Of a stretch of 17,135 bases of DNA, positions 6,976-14,137 are shown one piece after another (position 1 is the stretch's first letter; each line of letters begins with the position of its first letter). Under the pieces are notes generated by a model. The model searched no databases and was not told the DNA's origin. It was given only the letters and a program-made list of their open reading frames with translations. The translations under genes were made by a program, and so were the position numbers. This DNA is from JAAZAI01 sp050942875 (GTDB lineage Bacteria > Verrucomicrobiota > Kiritimatiellia > RFP12 > UBA3636): NCBI GenBank assembly GCA_050942875.1, contig JBMNOD010000075.1:1-17135 (forward strand). Reading direction: 5' to 3'.

Positions 6976-7500
6976 ATGAAGAAAACACTCGCTTTTTCAA
7001 GCGCCGCCGTGGCGCTGCTTTTCATGGTCGCCCCGGCCAACGCCGACGGGACCATCCCGGCATCGACAAAAGAGAACGCCCCTGCCGCACAAACCGAGGC
7101 CGCCGCGGCAGCCACCGACGAGGCCGCCCCGACAGCCCAAGGCGAAAGTGCCGCCACCAAGGCGAAGGCAACGCCCATGACCGCTGAACAGTTGCGCACC
7201 GAAATCAACAACGTCGGCGAACTGATCCGGCAGAAGGTCGGCGACGCCACCGCGCTCAAGCGGCAGATCAACATCAGCGCCTCGAACCCGGCCTTCACCT
7301 CCGAGGCCATCGAGAAGAAGCGCCGGGAAATCAAGGCAATGGAAGAGGCGCTTCTTCGCGCGCGAATTGAATTGCAGGCCGAGGTGGCCCAGCATCCCGA
7401 CGTGGTCGAAATGACCGAGAAGCTCCGGACCATGCAGGACGAGATCAACCAGCTGCGCAAGCAAAAGCTTGATCTCGCGAAACGTCTCTCGAGTCGTTAA
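6976..7500 (+). CDS. Small secreted Ala-rich coiled-coil protein, function unknown
   Basis: I do not recognise this 174-residue protein as a named family. It has a clear signal peptide: MKKT, hydrophobic core about 5-20, and a likely cleavage after ANA (21-23). Residues about 31-66 are rich in Ala, Thr and Glu and probably disordered. From about 68 to 172 the sequence is highly charged and helical with regular hydrophobic spacing (for example EIKAMEEALLRARIELQAEV), indicating a long coiled coil. It has no cysteines, so no disulfides. It should be periplasmic or cell-surface and may oligomerise as a spacer or scaffold. ATG 6976 is preferred over an in-frame ATG at 6937 because the former begins the signal peptide and has AAGGA ten bases upstream. 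Its stop overlaps the stop of the opposite-strand HU-like gene. Confidence 0.8.
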   Translation: MKKTLAFSSAAVALLFMVAPANADGTIPASTKENAPAAQTEAAAAATDEAAPTAQGESAATKAKATPMTAEQLRTEINNVGELIRQKVGDATALKRQINISASNPAFTSEAIEKKRREIKAMEEALLRARIELQAEVAQHPDVVEMTEKLRTMQDEINQLRKQKLDLAKRLSSR

Positions 7501-8411
7501 AAGTCTGGCATCTCGATGCGAATCGTGCGGGCGCTGTGCGCGCCATCCTTCTTGTCGAGGTCGGAGCCGCCATGCGTTCCGGCATCGGAGAAGAACGGCA
7601 CTTCAAGGGAATTGCCGCAGCTCGGGCACTCGGTTCCCATGCCCATCATCTCGGCTGGAGCTTCAAGCTCTTGGTTGCAGCTCTTGCAGAAGAACGAGAC
7701 AATGCGCTGTTTCGGCTTCGGCGCATGTTGCGGGGTGACTTCCAGCGTCGAGAGATCGATGCGGATCGTCTTGCTCATCTGGGGCGCCGCCTCCGCCTGG
7801 GCAATGGCCTCGACGGTTTTGGCTTCGGCAATCTCCTCCGCCGTGGGCTGCTTGATCTTCGGCCCGTGGATGGTGCCGGGCTCGGACTCCTGGGGGATAA
7901 CCACGTGCTTGCCGCAAACGGGGCATTCCGACGTCAGTCCGACTGCGGCGGCCGGCGCTTCGATCTCTCCGCCGCATGATTTGCATTTGAAGGAGATGGC
8001 GACCGAGAAGTCGTCGTAAATGATTTCACGCGGAACAACGGAGACCTCTTCCTGCACCTGCTCTTCTTCTTCTTGCTCGGGAGCGGGGGTCTCGCCATCC
8101 TCCAGCAACGGGGTGACCAGCCGCTTGTGAGGCGGCGAAATTTGGTCTTTCGCTCTTTTGAGAAGCCGAACACGCGCGGCATCGTGCTCCGAAATCAAGA
8201 GAAACTGCCCCGTCTGCGGGTTCCGAACCCGCCGGGCCTTCTTCCGGATGCGATCCAAGCGGCAAATCCCCGGCACCGTAAATCCGCCGTCCTTCGCTTC
8301 GCGACAGGCAATTTCAGCCAAACTATCGAGTACAACCCGAATTTCACGACGCGTTACACCTGAAATCTCCGACAATTCTTTGATCAAGTCGGTTTTGTTG
8401 TATGCTGCCAT
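7497..8411 (-). CDS. HU/IHF-like DNA-binding protein fused to two zinc ribbons
   Basis: Residues 1-95 of this 304-residue protein resemble a bacterial HU/IHF subunit: NKTDLIKELSEISGV at the start, a beta-arm region and RNPQTGQ (63-69), the family's DNA-minor-groove motif. A Glu-rich linker (about 103-122) follows. Two zinc ribbons are then evident, with C143/C146/C163/C166 and C242/C245/C262/C265, each in the pattern CKSC, E-APA, G, ECPxCG, VP. Between and after them are near-identical motifs, KTIRIDL (214-220) and RTIRIEM (295-301), the latter almost at the C-terminus. Normal HU is about 90 residues, so two thirds of the protein is added. Start ATG 8411 has GAGGA six bases upstream, and a perfect TTGACA lies at 8457-8452, though no good -10 box follows. 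It may organise DNA while binding a partner through the ribbons. The HU assignment is firm; the role is not known. Confidence 0.85.
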   Translation of the reverse strand: MAAYNKTDLIKELSEISGVTRREIRVVLDSLAEIACREAKDGGFTVPGICRLDRIRKKARRVRNPQTGQFLLISEHDAARVRLLKRAKDQISPPHKRLVTPLLEDGETPAPEQEEEEQVQEEVSVVPREIIYDDFSVAISFKCKSCGGEIEAPAAAVGLTSECPVCGKHVVIPQESEPGTIHGPKIKQPTAEEIAEAKTVEAIAQAEAAPQMSKTIRIDLSTLEVTPQHAPKPKQRIVSFFCKSCNQELEAPAEMMGMGTECPSCGNSLEVPFFSDAGTHGGSDLDKKDGAHSARTIRIEMPDF

Positions 8412-8542
8412 TTCAAATCCTCATGATGTGACACAAGTGGTTCGCTCAATTTGTCAAACAATACGCCAGATGACAAGCAAATTGCGTGCCATGTGTCCTG
8501 GGGCAATCGGACAACGCCAATGGAAGCCGACAGGCAGAAGCC

Positions 8543-8561
8543 GGGGACAGACCCCAAAAAC
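8543..8561 (-). repeat. Family 2 repeat core, inverted copy
   Basis: Read on the minus strand this is GTTTTTGGGGTCTGTCCCC, identical over 19 bases to 6662-6680 and 6765-6783 but in the opposite orientation and about 1.8 kb away. It lies in the gap between the HU-like gene start and the wzt stop. A further GC-rich hairpin follows at 8574-8588 (GGGCGC, loop CGC, GCGCCC). Confidence 0.8.
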
Positions 8562-8610
8562 GCTCCCGAGGGCGGGCGCCGCGCGCCCATCCGACCTGCT
8601 TGATCCCAGT

Positions 8611-8629
8611 CCGTGCGTGCTTCGCACGG
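8611..8629 (-). terminator. Hairpin directly after the wzt stop codon
   Basis: CCGTGCG (8611-8617) and CGCACGG (8623-8629) form a perfect 7-bp stem with a 5-nt loop, starting one base past the wzt TAG. It closes the long minus-strand gene series. No T run follows on the minus strand, so it may act as a 3' end stabiliser or need a factor rather than being a full intrinsic terminator. Confidence 0.45.
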
Positions 8630-9805
8630 CTACGACCAGGTGCTTGGCAAGTGGCAGATGCCGTCGAAGTGCGCGCGACCGGGCAGGTGGAAAGGCAGGG
8701 TGTTTTCGAGACGGTGGTAGTTGACGGCGTGGTCGCGACTGTGAAGCGAAAAGGACATCGTATAACCCCCGGCATGCAACGCCCCGGCGTCGATGGCAAG
8801 CGTCAGCGAGCCTTCGCCTTCGATGAAGGGGAGGTCGAAACCGGCAATCTCCGTGTTGCTGCCGAAGATCGTCGTGCCTTCGTCGTTGGCGATGGAGAAG
8901 CCGAACGTCGGCGTCTCGATGCGCTTGGGCGCGTGCCAGGTCAAGCGGAAGTGTAGCATCTGGTCGTCGGGCGGCACGTCGCAGGGCGCGCCGGTGGCGT
9001 CGGTCATCTTGGCAGACGTGATGCGCGCCTCGCCCGTGCCCCATTCGCGGGTGGCGGCGACCTGGTTCGCGGCGACGGTGTCCGCGCCGTAGCGCGCCGT
9101 CATTTCATGCGGCGCGCCAATGCCCTTGAGCCTGCCACGTTCGAGATAGGCGATCCGGTCGGAGACGGAGCGGATCGTGTTCATGTCGTGCGAAATGATG
9201 AGCATGGCCTTGCCTGCGCGGCGGAATTCGGCCATTTTGTCGAGGCAGCGACGCTGGAAATCGGCGTCGCCCACGGCAAGGACTTCATCCACGAGCAGGA
9301 TGTCGGGATCGACTTGAACGGCGACGGCGAAGCCGAGGCGCACGTACATGCCCGAGGAATAGAAGCGCACAGGCTGGTCGATGAAGGCGGCGAGGCCGGA
9401 GAAATCGACGATGGCGTCGAAGCGCTTGCGCATGGTTTCGCGCGGGATGCCCATGATGGCGCCGTAGAGCAGGACGTTCTCGCGGCCGGTGAGGTCGGGA
9501 TGGAAGCCGGCGCCGAGTTCAAGCAGGGAGGAGACGACGCCGCGGGTGCGCACGTGGCCGGAGGTGGGGTGGATCGTGCCGGCGATGATGGAAAGCAGCG
9601 TGCTCTTGCCGGCGCCGTTGGCGCCGATGAGCCCAAGCGTCTCGCCGCGCTTGACGGTGAACGACACGTCGTCGAGCGCGGTGAAGCGCTTGGCGGAACG
9701 GCGGCGGAGACCGTCGAGCACGGCGGTCTTGAGGGAGCCCGCCGAGGACGTCAAGCGGAAGCGCTTGACGATGTGGCTGACGTCGATGGCCGTTTCATCG
9801 TTCAT
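8630..9805 (-). CDS. wzt: O-antigen/polysaccharide ABC exporter ATPase with Wzt C-terminal domain
   Basis: This 391-residue ATPase powers export of a lipid-linked polysaccharide across the inner membrane with the Wzm permease. The nucleotide-binding domain has Walker A GANGAGKS (61-68), the signature YSSGMYVRL (149-157), typical of polysaccharide exporters, Walker B LLVDEVLAVGD (170-180) and H206. Residues about 252-391 form the Wzt C-terminal beta-sandwich (GTGEARI at 256-261, VNYHRLENTLPFHL at 361-374). In known exporters this domain recognises the end modification of the finished chain, so the exported polymer probably carries a specific terminal group. ATG 9805 overlaps the wzm stop as ATGA, indicating translational coupling. 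The length is close to that of Wzt proteins carrying the extra domain (about 400-430). A hairpin follows the stop. Confidence 0.95.
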   Translation of the reverse strand: MNDETAIDVSHIVKRFRLTSSAGSLKTAVLDGLRRRSAKRFTALDDVSFTVKRGETLGLIGANGAGKSTLLSIIAGTIHPTSGHVRTRGVVSSLLELGAGFHPDLTGRENVLLYGAIMGIPRETMRKRFDAIVDFSGLAAFIDQPVRFYSSGMYVRLGFAVAVQVDPDILLVDEVLAVGDADFQRRCLDKMAEFRRAGKAMLIISHDMNTIRSVSDRIAYLERGRLKGIGAPHEMTARYGADTVAANQVAATREWGTGEARITSAKMTDATGAPCDVPPDDQMLHFRLTWHAPKRIETPTFGFSIANDEGTTIFGSNTEIAGFDLPFIEGEGSLTLAIDAGALHAGGYTMSFSLHSRDHAVNYHRLENTLPFHLPGRAHFDGICHLPSTWS

Positions 9806-10680
9806 AGGACGTCTCCGAAATGGCGTTCGCCGGCGCGCACCGCCGCCGCGCCGATGGCGAACACGACAAGACAGACGGCAGCCGAGAGCAGAATCCAGGC
9901 GGCGCTCAGCGGCTCGCCGGGCGCGATTTCCGCAGTCGGCGGCAGCCCCATCAGGCCGGCGCGGTAGGCGGCGAGGATGCCGCTCATGGGATTGAGATAG
10001 ACGATGCCCGCAAACTTGGGCGGCAGAAAAGCAAGTGCACCAAGCTGGAGCTCGAGGTTGTAGAAGACGGGCGAGAGGAAGAACCACGCAAGCGAGCCGA
10101 TGCCGACGATGTGCTGGGTGTCGCGGAAGAAGACGTTGGACGTGGCGCAGAGGCAGGCGACGCCCGTGCCGAGGGCGAGCTGCATGGCGAAGCCCGCGAG
10201 GAGCCAATACGCGGCGCTGAAGTTCGCGACGCCTGTCGCCAACAGATACACCAGCAGAACCGCGAACGTCAGCAGAAAGTTGATGGCGTTGGCCAGCACG
10301 GTGGAAACGGGAAGGATCACACGGGGGAAGTACACCTTCTTCACAAGGTTGGAGCTCCCGGCAATGGAGGCGAGCGAATCGTTGAGACAGCCGGCGGTGA
10401 ACTGCCAGACGACGATGCCTGTGACCAGGAACGGCAGGTAGCGGGGGCTGCCCGTGTTGAACTTGAGGATGCTCGCGAACACCGCATACATCAAGATCAT
10501 CAGCAACGGCGTCAGCAACGACCAGAAAAACCCCAGGGCCGAATGCTTGTAGCGGATTTTGAGGTTGCGCTGTACAAGGATCCAGACAAGCTCCCTGCGG
10601 TGGTAAAGGGCGGCAAACACCGGGTCTCCGTGGCTATGGGGTTCAGAACAGACAGATCGGATGGGTGAAGAACGTCGCAT
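9802..10680 (-). CDS. wzm: O-antigen/polysaccharide ABC exporter permease
   Basis: This 292-residue ABC-2 type permease has six predicted membrane helices: the first in GFFWSLLTPLLMILMYAVF, then RYLPFLVTGIVVWQF, a long one around NAINFLLTFAVLLVYLL, QLALGTGVACLCA, SLAWFFLSPVFY, and WILLSAAVCLVVFAIGA near the end. The amphipathic start RRELVWILVQRNLKIRYKHS before helix 1 is typical of Wzm/TagG proteins. With Wzt it forms the channel for an undecaprenyl-linked polysaccharide. I start it at ATG 10680, preceded by GAGG six to seven bases upstream; an in-frame TTG at 10692 is a weaker alternative. It overlaps wzt by ATGA. The previous gene ends 73 bases upstream, and a TATGAT box at 10718-10713 suggests an extra promoter. 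Confidence 0.93.
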   Translation of the reverse strand: MRRSSPIRSVCSEPHSHGDPVFAALYHRRELVWILVQRNLKIRYKHSALGFFWSLLTPLLMILMYAVFASILKFNTGSPRYLPFLVTGIVVWQFTAGCLNDSLASIAGSSNLVKKVYFPRVILPVSTVLANAINFLLTFAVLLVYLLATGVANFSAAYWLLAGFAMQLALGTGVACLCATSNVFFRDTQHIVGIGSLAWFFLSPVFYNLELQLGALAFLPPKFAGIVYLNPMSGILAAYRAGLMGLPPTAEIAPGEPLSAAWILLSAAVCLVVFAIGAAAVRAGERHFGDVL

Positions 10681-10712
10681 CAAATGCCTCAACGTCCTTA
10701 TGACATTCCGAA

Positions 10713-10741
10713 ATCATACCTCATTTCCGCTTTCATCGCCA
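10713..10741 (-). promoter_or_regulatory. Possible promoter of wzm-wzt
   Basis: On the minus strand TATGAT (10718-10713) matches the -10 consensus in 5 of 6 positions. TGGCGA (10741-10736), 17 bases upstream, is a poor -35 (3 of 6). The pair may give wzm-wzt expression independent of the genes upstream. Confidence 0.3.
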
Positions 10742-10753
10742 GAGAAGAATCAT

Positions 10754-11671
10754 TCAATCTTGCTCGTGCTCGTCCGTGCCAGACGACCGGCCGGACGCAG
10801 CTTCAAGACAGCGGAGCAGATGGCGGGTGGAGGCGGAGTCCGGCATGGCAGCAAGGGCCTCGGCATAGTACGTGCGAAGCGCCGCCACATCGCCACGCTT
10901 TTCGGCAAAAAATGCGAGGTAGTCCAACGTGCGAGTCAAGAGCATCGCCTCGTCCTCCCCAAGCTTTTCCGGCGCGCCGTCAACCGAGGCAAGCGCCTTC
11001 GCCCGCGAAAGCAGAAACGCCGCCTCGGACGCCTGCTCGTCCTTGAAGTCCGAAAACAGGCTCTGGCCGCGCGTGAATTCCAACTGCGCGCTTCCGGGGT
11101 TTTCCCGAATGCCCGCCTCGAGCACCGCCATCCCTTGCTCGGGAAGCTTGCGAATCTTGGCCAACGTGTACCAGGCGATCTCCCAGGCTTCGACATTGCG
11201 CGGATCCGCACGACAGGCCGCCCAGAGCCACGGGACCATTTCGTTCACCTCGTTGCCGTCAAGGTGGCGATGCTGCTGCACATGGACGCGTGCGTTGATC
11301 CACGCCCAGGGATCGCCCGCTGCAGAGGCGGCAGACTCAGAATCGTGACCGTGGTCGGGCGAATGATCGTGATCGGGCGACTCGCCACGACCAGGACCAG
11401 GGTCGCGCGCGTGCGCCTGCCCGCTCGCGCGCGGGGAATTGTCGCAATAGTCAATATCAAGGCCGCCGTGGAAGTAGCGGTCCGCTTTCTGCACCAGCGC
11501 CACGCCGGCGACGAGGCGCGCATCGGCGAAGAGCACGGAGAGCAGGTCGGCTCCTCCGACCTGCGCGGCCATCGACGGCGGCAGAAACGAAACCGCGACG
11601 GCCAGCGCCGCCGCCACGACAAGCGCGACAACGCCGAGCAGTGATTCCTTCGTGCCGGGAGAAGAAGACAT
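10754..11671 (-). CDS. Membrane-anchored TPR-like protein with His/Asp-rich segment
   Basis: I do not recognise a named family in this 305-residue protein. One membrane helix lies at about 10-31. A disordered segment (about 78-118) follows, containing DHDHSPDHGHD (101-110), which could bind divalent metal. The C-terminal part (about 120-295) is helical with TPR-like spacing, for example DPRNVEAWEIAWYTLAKI (156-173) followed by MAVLEAGIRENPGSAQLEFT (181-200). Such anchored TPR proteins usually act as docking partners. ATG 11671 has AGGAG upstream and lies 16 bases after the stop of the ABC permease gene, so the protein is probably an accessory of that transporter. No catalytic motif was seen. 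Confidence 0.75.
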   Translation of the reverse strand: MSSSPGTKESLLGVVALVVAAALAVAVSFLPPSMAAQVGGADLLSVLFADARLVAGVALVQKADRYFHGGLDIDYCDNSPRASGQAHARDPGPGRGESPDHDHSPDHGHDSESAASAAGDPWAWINARVHVQQHRHLDGNEVNEMVPWLWAACRADPRNVEAWEIAWYTLAKIRKLPEQGMAVLEAGIRENPGSAQLEFTRGQSLFSDFKDEQASEAAFLLSRAKALASVDGAPEKLGEDEAMLLTRTLDYLAFFAEKRGDVAALRTYYAEALAAMPDSASTRHLLRCLEAASGRSSGTDEHEQD

Positions 11672-11687
11672 GCGCACCTCTCCTCGT

Positions 11688-12464
11688 CTAAAACTTCCGG
11701 CGGCGAAGCGCCGCGGAGGCCAAAAGCAGACAGGCGCCAGCATAAACGAGCGCATACGCCCAGACAAGCGCGCAAACGCTCCACGAGATCATCGGCCAGT
11801 CGTGGACGAGGCGCTGGCGCATGTCGAAGAACTCCGCATGGGGTCCGACGGCGTGCAAGAGCCAGACAATCGCCTTGAGCGGTGCAGGCTGCTCGACGGC
11901 CAGCGTCGGCAGACGACGGCCAAAGAGAAGCATCGCCGCCAGCACGATCCCGGAGAGCGTCAGGTTCGCCCCAGGCGTCACAAGCAGCGACCCCAGCAGC
12001 CCAATCGCGACAACCATCACCAAAAGCCCCGCATGCATCGCAAACGCCTGGAAAAGCATCGGCGGAAACCAGACGCCTTGGCGCAAGCCCGTCATCAGGC
12101 CGTAAAGCATGTAGAACAAGGCCAGCGCCGAGGCCGAGGCGGCCAAAGCGCCGAGATACTTGCCCATCAGCAGCGTCCCGCGGCTCAACGGCCTTGCCAG
12201 CAGCGGGTAGATTGTCCGCGCTTCGAATTCGGCCGGGAAAAGCCGCGCCGAGATGCTCAGCGCGATGATCAGCGAAAAGAGCCAAATCAACGCCATCGCC
12301 ACCTCGTTGAGATACCGGCTCGCGCCTTCGACGCCGAACGGCTTGATCATCGCCAGCGGCGCCATGACGACAAAGGCGAAAATGAGCAAAACGAAAAGAT
12401 CCTTGCGACGGCGCAGATCGACAAGCGAGAGCCACACCAGCGAGGCGAGTTGACGCCGAATCAT
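11688..12464 (-). CDS. ABC-2 type transporter permease
   Basis: This 258-residue integral membrane protein has about six hydrophobic segments (about 22-40, 56-72, 105-125, 140-165, 170-185, 230-250). The FEARTIYPLLARPLSRGTLLMGKYLGA stretch (about 80-105) is typical of ABC-2 permeases of the NosY type: an acidic-basic loop just before a helix. It starts at ATG 12464, which overlaps the stop of the ATPase gene as ATGA, so the two are made together as a transporter. The substrate is not indicated by the sequence. Related pairs serve lipid or peptide export, gliding or cytochrome-related functions. Being in one operon with a WecG-type glycosyltransferase may only reflect shared transcription. Confidence 0.85.
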   Translation of the reverse strand: MIRRQLASLVWLSLVDLRRRKDLFVLLIFAFVVMAPLAMIKPFGVEGASRYLNEVAMALIWLFSLIIALSISARLFPAEFEARTIYPLLARPLSRGTLLMGKYLGALAASASALALFYMLYGLMTGLRQGVWFPPMLFQAFAMHAGLLVMVVAIGLLGSLLVTPGANLTLSGIVLAAMLLFGRRLPTLAVEQPAPLKAIVWLLHAVGPHAEFFDMRQRLVHDWPMISWSVCALVWAYALVYAGACLLLASAALRRRKF

Positions 12465-13204
12465 GGCCGCGCCCCCTTTCTCTCTGCGTCAGAGCGCTTA
12501 AGCACGTCCAGGAAAATTCGTTCGAGGTTGCCGCCGCCGTCGCCGGCAATCTGCTTTACCGTGCCCTCATAGACGCAGCGACCCGCCTTGAGGATCGCCA
12601 CACGGTCGCTGATCAGCTCCGCCTCCGAAAGCTCGTGGGACGAGAAAAAGACCGTTTTCCCTGCGGCGCGCTGCGTCAGCAGCAAATCGCGAAGCTGGAT
12701 GCGCGCGAGCGGATCAAGGCCGGTAAAGGGTTCGTCGAGAATGAGCAGGTCAGGATCGTGAAGCAGCGCCTGGGCGATGCCGGCACGCTGGAGCATGCCC
12801 TTCGAGCACGTCTTGAGCGGACGGTCGGCGGCCTCGGCGAGCCCGACCTTTCCCAGCAAATCGTTGGAGCGCCAGGCGATGGCGGCGGCGTCCATGCCGC
12901 AAAGACCACCGTAGAAGCGCAGCAGCTCGCGGGGCGTCAGAAACGGATAGTAGTGCGCCATCTCCGGCATGAAACCGATGCGGCGGCGCGTCGATGCATG
13001 CCGGGGATCGGCGCCGAACACGGCGACGCTCCCCGAATCCGGGGCGACGAGCCCCAGCAACATCTTGATCGTGGTGGTCTTTCCGGCGCCGTTCGTGCCG
13101 AGAAAGCCGAGGATCTCGCCCCGGTGCAACGCGAGGTCGAGAGCATCAACGGCGCGAACCGCGCCAAACGATTTCGTCACGCCTGACAATCGAAGCAATT
13201 CCAT
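12461..13204 (-). CDS. ABC transporter ATP-binding protein
   Basis: This 247-residue ATPase of the ABC-2 partner type has Walker A GTNGAGKT (36-43), the signature CSKGMLQR (133-140; the SKGM form is usual in this subgroup instead of LSGGQ), Walker B LLILDEPF (153-160) and the switch histidine H190. Phe79 and Met80, before EMAHYYPFLTPRE (81-93), correspond to the usual Q-loop region; the Q is replaced (FMPE), also common in this subgroup. ATG 13204 has a near-perfect AAGGAGG ribosome-binding site. The glycosyltransferase gene ends 11 bases upstream, and the permease start overlaps the stop by four bases, so transcription as a unit is clear. Confidence 0.95.
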   Translation of the reverse strand: MELLRLSGVTKSFGAVRAVDALDLALHRGEILGFLGTNGAGKTTTIKMLLGLVAPDSGSVAVFGADPRHASTRRRIGFMPEMAHYYPFLTPRELLRFYGGLCGMDAAAIAWRSNDLLGKVGLAEAADRPLKTCSKGMLQRAGIAQALLHDPDLLILDEPFTGLDPLARIQLRDLLLTQRAAGKTVFFSSHELSEAELISDRVAILKAGRCVYEGTVKQIAGDGGGNLERIFLDVLKRSDAERKGARP

Positions 13205-13215
13205 TGCGCCTCCTT

Positions 13216-14049
13216 CTACACCTCGTCCTCTCGGCGCAAGACGTGGCCCAGCGGCGCGGGGCGGCGCGTGATCCATTGCTTGAGCGCCAGAAAGATGAAG
13301 CGCGGATTTCCAATGACATAGCGTCGCCAGAGGCGGCGCGGCTCGGCAAGCAGACGGAAAAGCCACTCGAAACCGCAGCGCATCATCCAGCGGGGCGCCT
13401 GGGGAACCGTCCCTGCATGAAAGTTGAACGCGGCGCCGACCGCGATGAGAACCGGCGCCTTGAGCCGGGGGCGATAGTCGCTCACCCAGTAGTCTTGACG
13501 CGGCGTGCCAATGCCGACCCACACGATGTCGGCGCCAGAGGCGTCGATCCGCGCCACCACGTCATCGCGTTCCGCATCCGTCAAATCGCGAAAAGGCGGC
13601 ACATAGCTGCCGACGATCTGGATGGACGGGAATTTCGCGCGAAGATTGGCTTCCAGACGCTGGATGGTCGTCCCGTCGCATCCGCCATAGAAGAAATGAC
13701 GCACTCCGCGGGCGCAGCCGGCCTCGATCGTGCGAAGCATCACGTCAGGACCGTAGCAACGATCCATGTCGAGCTTGGCAATTTTGCGACCGACGAACAC
13801 GAGAGGCATCCCGTCGCAGAGCGTCATGTCGGCGGCATTGGCAATGGCGGCAAGTTTCGGCGTGTCGCGACATTTGAGGAGGGAGTCGACCGCAAACACG
13901 CAAACATAGTGGCGGCCTCCATCCTTCACATAGCCGAGGATCGTCTCGACCGCCTGCGTGAGACGCACGCCGGCAAGGCGCACATCAAGCAGCGAAAAAC
14001 GCGGCAAGCCGGCGCTTGCAGCTCCCTTGGTGTCAATATCGTCGGACAT
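13216..14049 (-). CDS. WecG/TagA/CpsF family glycosyltransferase
   Basis: This 277-residue enzyme belongs to glycosyltransferase family 26, whose members add N-acetylmannosamine, N-acetylmannosaminuronate or related sugars to a lipid-linked intermediate at the inner membrane face. Family marks: CDGMPLV (78-84), RCYGPDVM (97-104), FFYGG (119-123), PSIQIVGSYVPPF (141-153), GIGTPRQDYW (179-188) and AVGAAFNFHAGTVPQAP (203-219). The C-terminal FEWLFRLLAEPRRLWRRY is the usual amphipathic membrane-binding tail. A Gln replaces the usual Arg before AP at 217-219. I chose ATG 14049, where homologs begin. There is no ribosome-binding site; instead a TATAGT box lies seven bases upstream, so translation may be leaderless. 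It leads a four-gene set. Donor and acceptor sugars cannot be read from the sequence. Confidence 0.92.
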   Translation of the reverse strand: MSDDIDTKGAASAGLPRFSLLDVRLAGVRLTQAVETILGYVKDGGRHYVCVFAVDSLLKCRDTPKLAAIANAADMTLCDGMPLVFVGRKIAKLDMDRCYGPDVMLRTIEAGCARGVRHFFYGGCDGTTIQRLEANLRAKFPSIQIVGSYVPPFRDLTDAERDDVVARIDASGADIVWVGIGTPRQDYWVSDYRPRLKAPVLIAVGAAFNFHAGTVPQAPRWMMRCGFEWLFRLLAEPRRLWRRYVIGNPRFIFLALKQWITRRPAPLGHVLRREDEV

Positions 14050-14056
14050 GGCGATT

Positions 14057-14085
14057 ACTATACCAAAACGAATCGCGCCTGACCA
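14057..14085 (-). promoter_or_regulatory. Candidate leaderless promoter of the glycosyltransferase operon
   Basis: On the minus strand TGGTCA (14085-14080) and TATAGT (14062-14057) are spaced by 17 bases, matching consensus in 4 of 6 and 5 of 6 positions. TGG precedes the -10 box (extended -10). The box ends seven bases before ATG 14049, so the transcript should begin at or next to the start codon. Confidence 0.55.
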
Positions 14086-14137
14086 GCGCTCGTAAAGAAT
14101 TTTTGGACATTCGTAATTTCCACCGAACCCCGAACTC

